Source: Segatella copri DSM 18205 (lineage in GTDB: Bacteria > Bacteroidota > Bacteroidia > Bacteroidales > Bacteroidaceae). From it: a DNA stretch of 64,000 nucleotides. The stretch is from positions 1,514,501 to 1,578,500 of the forward strand of contig NZ_CP102288.1 in assembly GCF_025151535.1 (NCBI RefSeq), in the 5' to 3' direction. The notes beneath the pieces were generated by a model. That model worked only from the letters and a program-made list of their open reading frames with translations. It did no database searches and was not told the DNA's origin. Positions within the stretch are counted from its first letter, which is position 1; every line of letters starts with the position of its first letter. Made by a program: the position numbers and the translations under genes. This document shows positions 24,492 to 32,853 of the stretch, in pieces.

Positions 24492-24626
24492 TTACTTTCT
24501 ATTCTTCATCAGTCTTGAAAGGTCATCTAAGAGATAATCAAGTCTCTTTTCGATTTCCTTCTTCTTTCTCTCGATTTCATTTTCTAAATCTTCTTGCATA
24601 GCTAAAAAATCTAATTGATTAAACAT
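24492..24626 (-). CDS. Small coiled-coil protein upstream of DUF5053
   Basis: 44 residues from the Met at 24626 (MFNQLDFLAMQEDLENEIER onward), almost entirely one charged heptad-type helix ending RLMKNRK. A longer frame begins 57 bases upstream, but that start lies inside the promoter. Reality is supported by the promoter and by the following co-directional gene. Function unknown. Confidence 0.6.
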   Translation of the reverse strand: MFNQLDFLAMQEDLENEIERKKKEIEKRLDYLLDDLSRLMKNRK

Positions 24627-24643
24627 GTTCCTTAACTCGATTG

Positions 24644-24675
24644 CAAAGGTACATAATAATTTTAATATGTACAAA
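24644..24675 (-). promoter_or_regulatory. Promoter of the small coiled-coil/DUF5053 pair
   Basis: On the minus strand: TTTG, 20 bases, TACCTTTG, nearly the full Bacteroidota consensus. It fixes the start of the downstream gene at 24626 and implies a leader of only about ten bases. Confidence 0.7.
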
Positions 24676-24795
24676 TATCCCATAATAAATTTATTATGTA
24701 TAACACATTTTTAACTTCTTGATACGGGAAATGAGCGGAAAAAAGCGTATCTTTGCAGGAAAGAAATGTTTCACCTATTTATATATATATAAGGT

Positions 24796-24939
24796 ATGGA
24801 AAAGATAATAAGTAATAAGGCAGCCTCCTTTGTCAGCATGGAGCTTGCCAGATATGCGCTGGAACGGGCAGACCTGAGAGCCAGCAGCATCCTGACCGCT
24901 ATCGCTACTACGCTCGGAGTAACGAGCAGCATGGGATAA
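24796..24939 (+). CDS. Chimeric small protein with a smalltalk-derived second half
   Basis: 47 residues: a new N-terminus (MEKIISNKAASFVSMELARY...) joined in frame to the last 20 residues of smalltalk (SILTAIATTLGVTSSMG). The shared 68 bases (24880-24947) match 23713-23780 with only two differences; one changes the Cys of TSCMG to Ser. A -7 box TATCTTTG (24749-24756) lies 40 bases upstream, so it may be expressed. It could be a new fusion gene or a scar of recombination. Confidence 0.5.
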   Translation: MEKIISNKAASFVSMELARYALERADLRASSILTAIATTLGVTSSMG

Positions 24940-24982
24940 AAACAAAAGAATGTGTCATAAGTCTAAATAATGGTAGCCGAAG

Positions 24983-25240
24983 ACGGGCTGAAAGCCCAAA
25001 AGCTCCTAGCCCAGGGCAGCGCCCTGGGTTTTTAAATAGATACAACAAAGTCGCCCTGTAAGGGCAAAAGCCTTCAATTTCAAAGCTTTTGCCCTTACAG
25101 GGCGACTTGTTTGCGTCCGTATTTACCCAGGGTGTTACCCTGGGCTAGGAGCTTCTGCCCCTTCAGGGCGAGAGGGGTTCAGCCGGTCATTAAGGGTCAT
25201 TATCATTTTCAAACCCCAAAGAGAATCCGGTCATGGAAGT
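24983..25240. repeat. Composite repeat: full palindromic family-1 unit plus iteron block
   Basis: 24983-25170 is a large inverted repeat: GGGCTGAAAGCCC, AGCTCCTAGCCCAGGGC and CGCCCTGTAAGGGCAAAAG on the left mirror CTTTTGCCCTTACAGGGCG, ACCCTGGGCTAGGAGCT and CCCCTTCAGGGCG on the right. 25184-25240 holds GGTCATTAAGGGTCAT, ATCATTTTCAAACCCCAAAG and ATCCGGTCAT. The same order recurs at 30631-30955. Confidence 0.85.
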
Positions 25241-25245
25241 TTTGT

Positions 25246-25863
25246 TCACTTCTTGTTGTTGTTAATTGGGGGCTGATTTTCCACAACCAAGTTTACGACA
25301 TTTGTAACAGTTGTGAATTCAGGAAGTTCGACGCCTATGCTGACGAGATATTTTTCGAGGGTCGTCTTAATCCACGCTATTTTTTTTTCACGGTTCTTAA
25401 AAGTATTCATGGCAAACTTTGCTTCATCTGAAAGTTCCTGTCTCATGAATCTCTTTTCAGTCGTGATTTTTTTTTCGAGCTTTTCCACACTATCTTTCAA
25501 CTTCTTATTTTCTCTAAGTCGGTTTTTGTCACGATTCTCATAATTGGTTATGAGTGACTTTTTCTTATTTTCATATTCGGTTATAAGTTTCTTTTCCTTG
25601 TTTTCATATTTGCTTATGAGTTTCTTTTTCTTGTTTTCATATTCGCCTATGAGTTCCCTTTCCTTGTTTTCATATTCGCTTATGAGTTTACTGGTCTCAA
25701 CGTTAAGTTCACGTTTTACCATTGCTCTTGTGCTCAAAACAGCTTTCTCGAGGGCTTTTATCTCACTCTTCAATTCCCGGTTCTCTTCAACTAGCTTGTC
25801 GTAGTTCTTTAGAATCGGCATCATCTGCTGTTCGTATGGCAAGTCTTCATTCATCATTATCAT
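25246..25863 (-). CDS. Coiled-coil protein with five 11-residue repeats
   Basis: About 205 residues. I start it at the ATG at 25863, since the frame upstream to 25896 opens only with GTG; Met codons follow closely, so the exact start is open. The middle holds five 11-residue units of the form LI-x-x-YEN-(K/R)-(x)3 (LISEYENKERE, LIGEYENKKKK, LISKYENKEKK, LITEYENKKKS, LITNYENRDKN), an uninterrupted charged helix. A -7 box TACCTTTG lies on the minus strand at 25947-25940. The C-terminal part (IAWIKTTLEKYLVSIGVELPEF) is less repetitive and ends in an Asn/Lys tail. No family recognised. Confidence 0.65.
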   Translation of the reverse strand: MIMMNEDLPYEQQMMPILKNYDKLVEENRELKSEIKALEKAVLSTRAMVKRELNVETSKLISEYENKERELIGEYENKKKKLISKYENKEKKLITEYENKKKSLITNYENRDKNRLRENKKLKDSVEKLEKKITTEKRFMRQELSDEAKFAMNTFKNREKKIAWIKTTLEKYLVSIGVELPEFTTVTNVVNLVVENQPPINNNKK

Positions 25864-26024
25864 CTCTTTTAAGTTAAGTTCGTTAAACAATTGCACGGAC
25901 GATTGTGCCTCATCCGCTTATAATTTTATTATCAAGGGGCAAAGGTATATATAAATTATCAGAATTACGAACTTTTAAGAAGAAAATTTGCAATAATCCT
26001 GTATTTTTCTCTTTTTTGGGGCAT

Positions 26025-26076
26025 GAAGGATCAAAGTTATTAAGGGTCATTTTCAAACCCAAAGAATCCGGTCATT
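26025..26076. repeat. Iteron block, solitary copy
   Basis: AAGGATCAAAGTTATTAAGG, GGTCATTTTCAAACCCAAAG and ATCCGGTCATTTCC repeat the right part of the composite units at 25184 and 30853, here without the palindromic family-1 unit. The flanking parts of 25897-26123 show nothing else. Confidence 0.7.
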
Positions 26077-26123
26077 TCCTGTCACGGTCGTTTTCTTTAT
26101 AATCCGATTATAAGGATATTTGC

Positions 26124-27392
26124 CTAACTTAGGTGTTTTTCCTTTTCTAAACTTATATGCAATAATAATCTTGTAGGTTGCTTATTATTCAATTGAATAT
26201 CATTCCATATCGCATCATTTTTGTATAATTTTAAGAATTCATCTATTATAGTGGATGAAAGAATCTGATTGTCAAGTTCACACCCGGGAATCATGAAAAT
26301 AAACTCATAATGAAGGATATGTAAATCTGCACATAAATAAGGTATGGGATCCTCATTTTTCTTTCTAAAATACATATTAAGGAATGGATGAACGACAGGT
26401 TCTTTATGGATTGTTTCTTTAATATTTGGTAGTGTAATTGCGCAATCTTTGTTAATCCAATCAATTGTTTTCTTGAAATGTTTCAACTCAGAAGTAGGCA
26501 ACATTCCTATTACAAACTTAACCATAGCACGATAAACATCTGAGAAATCAATACTATCAACATCCAAAACAAGATCAGCCTTATCTCTTATTACCGATAC
26601 TTTTGTATAATCTATTAGTTTGAATTCAACGTCATTTGTATCTGGATTTACACTCAATTCAAAGGAGTCTGTTTTGATTTTATAGGATTTAAAACCTTCA
26701 AACTGACTTGATATAACCCTTGAGAAAGAAATATATTTAAGAAACTCTTGTTCTATAGTTGCTCCAAATTTTTTATTACATTCATCACATTCGTCATTTG
26801 TGAAATAAGCTATATTGCCCAGACAATTAGAAATAGTATGTGCATCAGTTTTAAAAGTTGCATTATCAGACATTGAACATCCACAATATCTACATGTCCT
26901 CAACTCACGTTTTTGCTCGCCAAAGCGTACTATTTTATTGTATGGATAATTCAATAAACGATAATGTTCAAATAAAGCAGAATACTTGTTCAGAAAATCT
27001 TTCAATTGTTCTTTTGTGGAAGTGCCACTTTCCAACTCCTTCATTTCCAACATCAATTTCTTCGTTTCAATTGCGTCAATAGAACAATTCAGTAATACTC
27101 CTAAACATTTTCCTTCTTCCATTTTTGAAACCAAAGCAATAACAGATTGCAATTCTGGAATCGTTTTTGATGCATCTTTGATGAACTTTATAAAAACTTC
27201 TTTCCATCGTTCTATAATTTGAAGCACAAATATTCCTTCTGGAGACTTATCACCATTACCTACCAATCGATTTAATTTAGTTACAAATTCCGTTTTAAAT
27301 ATATCTTCAATACTACATTTGGAAGATTGCAAAGCAATGTATGCCCCCTTATTCTCTTCACTTGTAAAGAAATTAATAATGTAAGTTACCAT
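26124..27392 (-). CDS. HNH-type protein of the type II restriction module
   Basis: 422 residues. A zinc-binding HNH-like core is visible: CRYCGCS, then DAHTISNCLGN, then ECDECNKKFG; two CxxC pairs bracket the His. This layout occurs in HNH endonucleases that accept modified or mismatched DNA and in partners of restriction systems. The N-terminal 150 residues are helical and the C-terminal 200 are beta-rich and unrecognised. It follows the MvaI/BcnI-type endonuclease gene on the same strand with a 119-base gap. It could be a second nuclease, a nicking repair enzyme or an unrelated passenger. Confidence 0.65.
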   Translation of the reverse strand: MVTYIINFFTSEENKGAYIALQSSKCSIEDIFKTEFVTKLNRLVGNGDKSPEGIFVLQIIERWKEVFIKFIKDASKTIPELQSVIALVSKMEEGKCLGVLLNCSIDAIETKKLMLEMKELESGTSTKEQLKDFLNKYSALFEHYRLLNYPYNKIVRFGEQKRELRTCRYCGCSMSDNATFKTDAHTISNCLGNIAYFTNDECDECNKKFGATIEQEFLKYISFSRVISSQFEGFKSYKIKTDSFELSVNPDTNDVEFKLIDYTKVSVIRDKADLVLDVDSIDFSDVYRAMVKFVIGMLPTSELKHFKKTIDWINKDCAITLPNIKETIHKEPVVHPFLNMYFRKKNEDPIPYLCADLHILHYEFIFMIPGCELDNQILSSTIIDEFLKLYKNDAIWNDIQLNNKQPTRLLLHISLEKEKHLS

Positions 27393-27511
27393 ACAATAAA
27401 GTATTTAATATTTATCTTATATTAACAGTTTAACAACTTGTAGGTTAATGTCATTTTCAACCATCTACCTGAGGTGAACATATGAACATTTACAGATTAC
27501 ACAAAAAGATT

Positions 27512-28690
27512 CTAGATGTTGTATATTACTGATTCTGGAAACAGCAAAGGCATACCTTTCTTCTTAATTTTGAAAGAGTATGTATCGCCATGTCCACTTG
27601 GTCGGCAAAGCAACAAATCAACAGTTATAATATTCTGTTCAAGAAGTATATCAAATTGACCAATATTAGGATTCTTTGTATGCTCTATCTGTTTATAGCG
27701 AAAGTATTCCTTACCATTGTTTAACTCGTTTTCTACTTCAATCCAGAATGTTTCATGATGTTTTATTTGTAAACGTTGGTGTAACTTTACTAACCTCCAA
27801 GCTGCAATATCTTCAACTTTTCTTCTTTCAGCTTGTAATTCAAGAAGTTCGTCTACATGGTTGACATTCAAGAACATCATTTGACTGTTTGGTGGAGCAC
27901 ATTGAACAGTGTTTTGGTAAGTTTTGAAACCGTCTTCATTGATGTAACCGTATTTCTCGACAATTTCTCGTCCAGATTTCAATTTACTAATTCCCCAATC
28001 TGGGGTTTGGGTAAATAGTACATTTTTCTTGCTGTTTCTTTTATCCCTATGACTCTTCAATTCTATTCCCTTGTAATCAGGAGTTTTGTCACTATTCATA
28101 CTGATTCCAAGGAAAGACTCTATAGCTCTGCCAATTCCAGTGTCAGCCGTTACTTCTGATTCAAACCACTGATCTTTAACAGCACGGAAACGCCCAAGAA
28201 GTTCCTCTGAAACAGAGTTTCCCTCTTTGTTAATTTCTTTCAAAATCTCCTGCATAGGCGTAATGAGAACTGAATTGTAGCATTTCTCTATATCTATATG
28301 AGATATATTGATACTATACAAAGTTTGTTCATGCCAAAACAAAACATGAATGTCATTACCGTCTGTATGTGCACCCAATCCATATATCCACATTCGAGGG
28401 TCTCCTTTCTTTGTGTTCGGACGATAAAAGGATGCTTTCGTGAAAAATTGAGTTGCATCTGTAAGTATGCAAGCTTGTTTTATTTGCTTATGTTCTTGAC
28501 CTTGAAGTTGTTCCTCATAGTTATGAATACCATTTTCAAGAAAATAGGCTCGCATAGGAGCTGTTGAGTCAAGAATACCCTTACCTAAACCAGTAGGGGT
28601 AATCTCGACTTGTGTAAACTTCACATTGTGGTTTACAAGAAATTTTAAATTCTTCTGCTCGAAAGCAGTAAATGGACGCATATTAACCAT
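27512..28690 (-). CDS. MvaI/BcnI-family type II restriction endonuclease
   Basis: 392 residues. The family core is clear: DTGIGRAIESFLGISMNSDK followed by PDYKGIELKSHRDKRNSKK, giving the catalytic Asp, Glu and Lys of a PD-(D/E)xK nuclease that works as a monomer. MvaI cuts CCWGG and BcnI cuts CCSGG, so a related GC-rich site is likely, but specificity cannot be read from the sequence. It begins 12 bases after the C5 methyltransferase ends. AT-rich codon use marks it as acquired. Confidence 0.85.
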   Translation of the reverse strand: MVNMRPFTAFEQKNLKFLVNHNVKFTQVEITPTGLGKGILDSTAPMRAYFLENGIHNYEEQLQGQEHKQIKQACILTDATQFFTKASFYRPNTKKGDPRMWIYGLGAHTDGNDIHVLFWHEQTLYSINISHIDIEKCYNSVLITPMQEILKEINKEGNSVSEELLGRFRAVKDQWFESEVTADTGIGRAIESFLGISMNSDKTPDYKGIELKSHRDKRNSKKNVLFTQTPDWGISKLKSGREIVEKYGYINEDGFKTYQNTVQCAPPNSQMMFLNVNHVDELLELQAERRKVEDIAAWRLVKLHQRLQIKHHETFWIEVENELNNGKEYFRYKQIEHTKNPNIGQFDILLEQNIITVDLLLCRPSGHGDTYSFKIKKKGMPLLFPESVIYNI

Positions 28691-28702
28691 ACGAAAAACT
28701 TT

Positions 28703-30577
28703 TTACTTTATATGTTTCAACAATGTATTGGCAATTGCCCTTGCCATTAGTGGTGGGACAGCATTACCTACAAGTGTGTATTGAGGTATCTCTTTTTGGC
28801 GATTGTTACCACCTGTCTGACGTTTACCTTGGAACACAAACGAATCGTCAAAACTCTGGAGGCGAGCCATTTCACGAACAGTCATAGGACGATACGCAGA
28901 ATAATGAATAAAGTCATCTGGCATTGTACATACTGTAGGACTTTGTCCAAGAGGATTCAAAACTACATAGTTTCGTTTCTGAGAATCCAATCCCTTTTCT
29001 TTCAGTTCAACCTTTGCCTCATCATAATCACCATGTGCAGCAATAATGCGCAGTCGTTCACGAACTTTTTCATTCTGTAGACTTGTTTGGTGATTGAACA
29101 AATCCATATGCTGATATTTCTGCGGTTTATCCAACTCATCCAAATTCATCACATAGAACGGTTCCTTATCAAACGTAAAGCGATGTCCCAAACGACCAAT
29201 TTTTGACCATTCAGAAAACAAAAGTCCATGTTCGTCTGGCTCACCCTGAATAGCTCTTTGAATTTTTGTATCTTCAAATTTCGGGTTCAACTTTGGCTTC
29301 TTATACGAAGTTACTGTTTCACCATTTCCTATCATATCCAAATCCCAAAGAGCTTCATAAACTTTCACTTTCTCGTCATCACTGACGGTGGCTGGAATCT
29401 CTTTAATAACCTCTTGGTCATTTCGGCAACCAATAAACACGACTCGCTCACGATTTTGAGGAACACCATAGTTTGATGACAAAAGAACAAATGGCTCTTC
29501 AATATTGTAAAGACGAATCTCCTTCATCATCTCATTTAGATGATTGAGAAGGTCTGTTTTACCTTTGAGTTGCTCTTGAATATATTCTATACACTCATCA
29601 AATGTAGATGTCAATATTTCCAAAGACTTTTTCAAGGACTGAGCTTCATCCATACAATCACCCATATTTGCCACTTTATCAACAGCATCTAAAGTCTTTT
29701 CTAGAATCTGCTCATCTGATATAGTTTCAATTATAGCATTGTAACCATCCATAAAAGTGTCATTGTCAATGTGAGCACTGGTTTTTAACTGAATGACCTG
29801 TTTACGGATTGAATCTCTTTGCTGTTTCATTTTTAACAACAAAAGTCCATGACGAATAGTATTTACACTTTCATCACTCTTGCTTACGCTATATGGCAAA
29901 TGCTTGGTCACATCCTTTAATTGTTGCTCAAGATTCTCAAAGAAAATCTCATTCTGCTTATCCCAATTGTCTGTGGACGTTTCCATACAAAGCCTAATAT
30001 ATAAGGCATAGTATAAGGATGCAGGCATCTGTGGTTTCAACACATCTTCCAAGAAAGCATAGAGCTGATTCATTCTCGCATCATCAACGATTGATCTGAT
30101 TTCACGAAGAATTCTCTCTTTTATTCGTCCTTCATCCTTTGTTAATATTCCCTTTACATTCTCCATTACAAAGTATTTAGGGCGTAAAGCTTTAATAACC
30201 TTTAGGTAATGGAAGAACAGGTCATCACGCTTATCTAGTTTCTTTCTGCGACCTGCAAGACTAAACGACTGGCAACTTGGACCACCAGTTACAACATCGA
30301 TTTCTTGATTGCCAATTTCTTTGAGAAGATTAGGTAAAAAAGAATCTTCCATAATGTCTTGACACATGAACTTAGTATCAAGACCTAACATCTTATTGTA
30401 ACGTACACGATGTGTGAGTTCACAATTCTCGTTTATATCGCTTGCTAACCGAAAATTGTAATACTTGTCATCCGTATAGGCTTGCATGAAACCCTCGCTG
30501 AAGCCACCAGCCCCAGCAAACAAATCAAGATATGTAATGCCCTTTCGGGTTGAAATAAACTCTTTCTTTTCAGACAT
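28703..30577 (-). CDS. DNA (cytosine-5) methyltransferase of the type II system
   Basis: 624 residues. Motif I is YLDLFAGAGGFSEGF (16-30), motif IV GGPSCQSFS with catalytic Cys102, motif VI ENVKG (139-143), motif VIII QNRERVVFIG, and the C-terminal motif YTLVGNAVPPLMARAIANTL. The motif IV residue before Cys is Ser instead of the near-universal Pro. About 230 helical residues are inserted between motifs VI and VIII (roughly 150-380), making the protein much longer than a usual C5 enzyme. It would protect the host against the adjacent MvaI/BcnI-type nuclease. Confidence 0.9.
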   Translation of the reverse strand: MSEKKEFISTRKGITYLDLFAGAGGFSEGFMQAYTDDKYYNFRLASDINENCELTHRVRYNKMLGLDTKFMCQDIMEDSFLPNLLKEIGNQEIDVVTGGPSCQSFSLAGRRKKLDKRDDLFFHYLKVIKALRPKYFVMENVKGILTKDEGRIKERILREIRSIVDDARMNQLYAFLEDVLKPQMPASLYYALYIRLCMETSTDNWDKQNEIFFENLEQQLKDVTKHLPYSVSKSDESVNTIRHGLLLLKMKQQRDSIRKQVIQLKTSAHIDNDTFMDGYNAIIETISDEQILEKTLDAVDKVANMGDCMDEAQSLKKSLEILTSTFDECIEYIQEQLKGKTDLLNHLNEMMKEIRLYNIEEPFVLLSSNYGVPQNRERVVFIGCRNDQEVIKEIPATVSDDEKVKVYEALWDLDMIGNGETVTSYKKPKLNPKFEDTKIQRAIQGEPDEHGLLFSEWSKIGRLGHRFTFDKEPFYVMNLDELDKPQKYQHMDLFNHQTSLQNEKVRERLRIIAAHGDYDEAKVELKEKGLDSQKRNYVVLNPLGQSPTVCTMPDDFIHYSAYRPMTVREMARLQSFDDSFVFQGKRQTGGNNRQKEIPQYTLVGNAVPPLMARAIANTLLKHIK

Positions 30578-30630
30578 TGTTATGTTTTACTATTTATTTA
30601 ATTCTGTTATTCAGCTCTTACCAATTCAGT

Positions 30631-30955
30631 ACTGAACTTTCGCATGCGGTTCAAGAACGGGCTGAAAAGCCCAAAACTCCTAGCCCTGTAGGGGCAAAAG
30701 CTTTATAAATTACCTGATATTTAAAAGCTTTTGCCCTTACAGGGCGACTTGTTTGCGTCCGTATTTACCCAGGGTGCTACCCTGGGCTAGGAGCTTCTGC
30801 CCCTTCAGGGCGTGTGGGGCAAAACATGTTAAAGTTTAGCTACTACTGTAGCCGGTCATGAAGGGTCAAAGTCATTAAGGGTCATTATCATTTTCAAACC
30901 CCAAAGAGATTCCGGTCATTTCCGGTCATGGTCATTTCCGGTCATTTTCATTTTC
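30631..30955. repeat. Composite repeat: family-1 palindrome plus iteron block (second copy)
   Basis: Starts with ACTGAACTTTCGCAT (30631-30645). The inverted unit (CCCTGTAGGGGCAAAAGC, then AAAAGCTTTTGCCCTTACAG, ending CCCCTTCAGGGCG) runs to about 30813. The iteron block (30853-30955) has GGTCATGAAGGGTCAAAG, GTCATTAAGGGTCATTATC, then four GGTCATTTCC-like units. It matches 24983-25240 in the same orientation. No gene lies in 30578-30980. Confidence 0.85.
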
Positions 30956-30980
30956 TTATGCCTTGCCCCCTAGAGAAAAA

Positions 30981-31388
30981 TCAAACCGGTGTATCGGTGG
31001 TTGAATCCTTGAAGAGGTCATCGGCTGATGGAATCTCATCTTCATCAAACCACTTCTTCAACTTGTCCTGAGCCTTTGACTTTACATCTTCAGAAACCTC
31101 ACCCCAAACTTTCTTGAGCACAAACAGCAATACGGCCAGGTCATCGCCCAAACCGGCAATAGGTATGGCGTCTGGAATCACATCGAGCGGACTGATGAGA
31201 TAACCCAAGGCACCTACGATCAGAGCCTTGTCCTTCAGCGAAACCTTGTCGCTCTCTAACGTATAATAGAGAATGAGCGCTGTATAAACCATCTTGGCAC
31301 CGGCACGTTTGGCAACATGCGAAATCTTCTCGACAAATGCACGCTGGGTGAATTTGTCCTTATAGTCCATAAAGTCTGGTAATGTCAT
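30981..31388 (-). CDS. YkvA family (DUF1232) membrane protein
   Basis: 135 residues. The DUF1232 core is plain: VSLKDKALIVGALGYLISPLDVIPDAIPIAGLGDDLAVLLFVLKKV, with the invariant SPLDVIPD. These small proteins lie in or at the membrane and have no established reaction. The C-terminus is charged. It stands 39 bases downstream of a second membrane-protein gene on the same strand. Both are GC-richer than the restriction genes and mark the return to core-type sequence. Confidence 0.85.
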   Translation of the reverse strand: MTLPDFMDYKDKFTQRAFVEKISHVAKRAGAKMVYTALILYYTLESDKVSLKDKALIVGALGYLISPLDVIPDAIPIAGLGDDLAVLLFVLKKVWGEVSEDVKSKAQDKLKKWFDEDEIPSADDLFKDSTTDTPV

Positions 31389-31427
31389 ACTACTTATAGT
31401 TTATAGTTTATTATTTACAGTTTACAG

Positions 31428-31865
31428 TTACGACCGCTTCTCGTAGAAGAGGACTGCCTTGATGAAGGTCTCCATCTTAGGCTCCTTATGATGGTTCACG
31501 CGATAGGCGATGATCATCTGGAGAAGTGCCTTGACAAAACACGCCAGCAGCAGACCGATGATGACGGCTATGACCGTGGCGAGCATCTTGCCGTTGTCGT
31601 AGACGGGTGACTTATCCGGGAAACAGGACAGCACCAGTACGGGGAGGACGGTGATGAAACCGCCGATGGTGAGCTGGCTGCGCTTGGAACCACCCATGTC
31701 GAGTATCGCCTGCTTATCGAAAAGATAATCATCCAGCTCCATACGGGTAATGCCGTAGTTTTCAAACTTTGGGAAATCGGGCTCATTGCCATATTTCGCT
31801 ATCTTGCCCGTTACCTTATGTTCGAAATCATCTAATATCTGCTTTTCCGGTTCTCTGAGTTTCAT
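31428..31865 (-). CDS. Two-helix membrane protein, unknown function
   Basis: 145 residues. A soluble, charged N-terminal half (MKLREPEKQILDDFEHKV...) is followed by two membrane segments, LTIGGFITVLPVLVLSCF and MLATVIAVIIGLLLACFVKALLQMI, joined by a short loop, and a basic tail. No known motif. It precedes the YkvA-like gene by 39 bases and probably shares its transcript. Confidence 0.65.
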   Translation of the reverse strand: MKLREPEKQILDDFEHKVTGKIAKYGNEPDFPKFENYGITRMELDDYLFDKQAILDMGGSKRSQLTIGGFITVLPVLVLSCFPDKSPVYDNGKMLATVIAVIIGLLLACFVKALLQMIIAYRVNHHKEPKMETFIKAVLFYEKRS

Positions 31866-31952
31866 AATCTTGCTAGTTTTTAAAATCGTTTAAAATGAAT
31901 GCATCTTATACCTTATTATATATATAGCGGCTGCGATGCTGAAAAAAAAAAG

Positions 31953-32356
31953 AAAAGCAGTGCCCCTATAAGCCGAGTTCTGTGTTCCTATTGAAAATAA
32001 GAATGTCTGTCATTTATCTAGTCCCAAAGTCACCCTTGGGCTCAAGCACTCTACCCTCCACAGCAGCCCGAAGGCAATCGGACGAGCCGCCCTCAATCTG
32101 CGGTATACATGAGCTTACAGCTCCCAGATGGCACAGCCTGACGATCACCCGCCAGCTGGTGGTCTCTTACACCACCTTCTCACCCTTACTCTCACCACCC
32201 CAGACTGGACTAACGGGATAAGTGAAAGCGGTTATTTTCTTCTACCGACACCTACTGTCACCAATAGCTTCTAGTTTCGGAAGTGGGATGCTCTATGCTG
32301 CCCGGACTTTCCTCTCGCACCTGAAAGATGCCAGCGACAGACCGGAGCACTGCTTT
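31953..32356 (-). ncRNA. rnpB: RNase P RNA
   Basis: Read on the minus strand the region begins AAAGCAGTGCTCCGG, soon followed by the universal GAGGAAAGTCCGGGC, and ends with ACTCGGCTTATAGGGGCACT; the two ends pair to form helix P1. This is the ribozyme that matures tRNA 5' ends. A -7 box TACTTTTG (32371-32364, minus) lies about eight bases before the predicted 5' end. The 3' end runs into a T-rich tract that would stop transcription. Ends are good to about five bases. Confidence 0.95.
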
Positions 32357-32423
32357 CGACATGCAAAAGTACAAAAAACTTTTGATACTATCGCACGATT
32401 CCTCACTTTTTTATGCATCATTA

Positions 32424-32575
32424 ACTGAACTTTCGCATATCAGGAAGTTAAAGGAGTTAAGGAAGTTAAGGAGTTAAGACGTATGTCTTGCTGCTTAAAA
32501 AACTACGCCCAAAAGACGGTTGTCTTAACTCCTCAGCGACCGCAGGAAGCGATAACTTCTTTAACAGATATTCAA
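32424..32575. repeat. Dispersed repeat family 2, first copy
   Basis: Opens with ACTGAACTTTCGCAT (32424-32438). Then GAAGTTAAGG/GGAGTTAAGG units; GGAGTTAAGAC pairs with GTCTTAACTCC around about 40 bases; then AGCGACCGCAGGAAGCGATA and ACTTCTTTAAC. A copy in the opposite orientation lies at 42715-42840. The remainder of 32357-32853 has only the htrA promoter. Confidence 0.75.
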
Positions 32576-32743
32576 TAATTAGCAAAAGATAGTTTTGTAT
32601 GCAGAACTAAGATTTTCATGCTTACATTCAAATATTTGTGAATTTAGGGCATTTCTTATTTAATAGCCGTTAAAGTGTTAATTTAAAATGTTAAAACGGA
32701 ATAAATTTATACTGAGAATGAAGCGTATCTCAAAAAATGACCC

Positions 32744-32751
32744 TATATTTG
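32744..32751 (+). promoter_or_regulatory. -7 promoter box of htrA
   Basis: TATATTTG fits TAnnTTTG. It implies a start near 32758 and rules out the longer frame beginning at 32737 as the true protein start. Confidence 0.6.
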
Positions 32752-32853
32752 CAACCGGAAAACAGAGCGGTGCATGACAAGCTGACTTTTGGCATGATAT
32801 TAGCTGCTGCAGTTTCAAGGAAAAGAAAAGTAAACAATAAAAAAATAAGAGAC

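Noticed and set aside
24983..25170. CRISPR array
   Set aside because: The repeats are mirrored and self-complementary with no regular spacers, and no cas gene is present.
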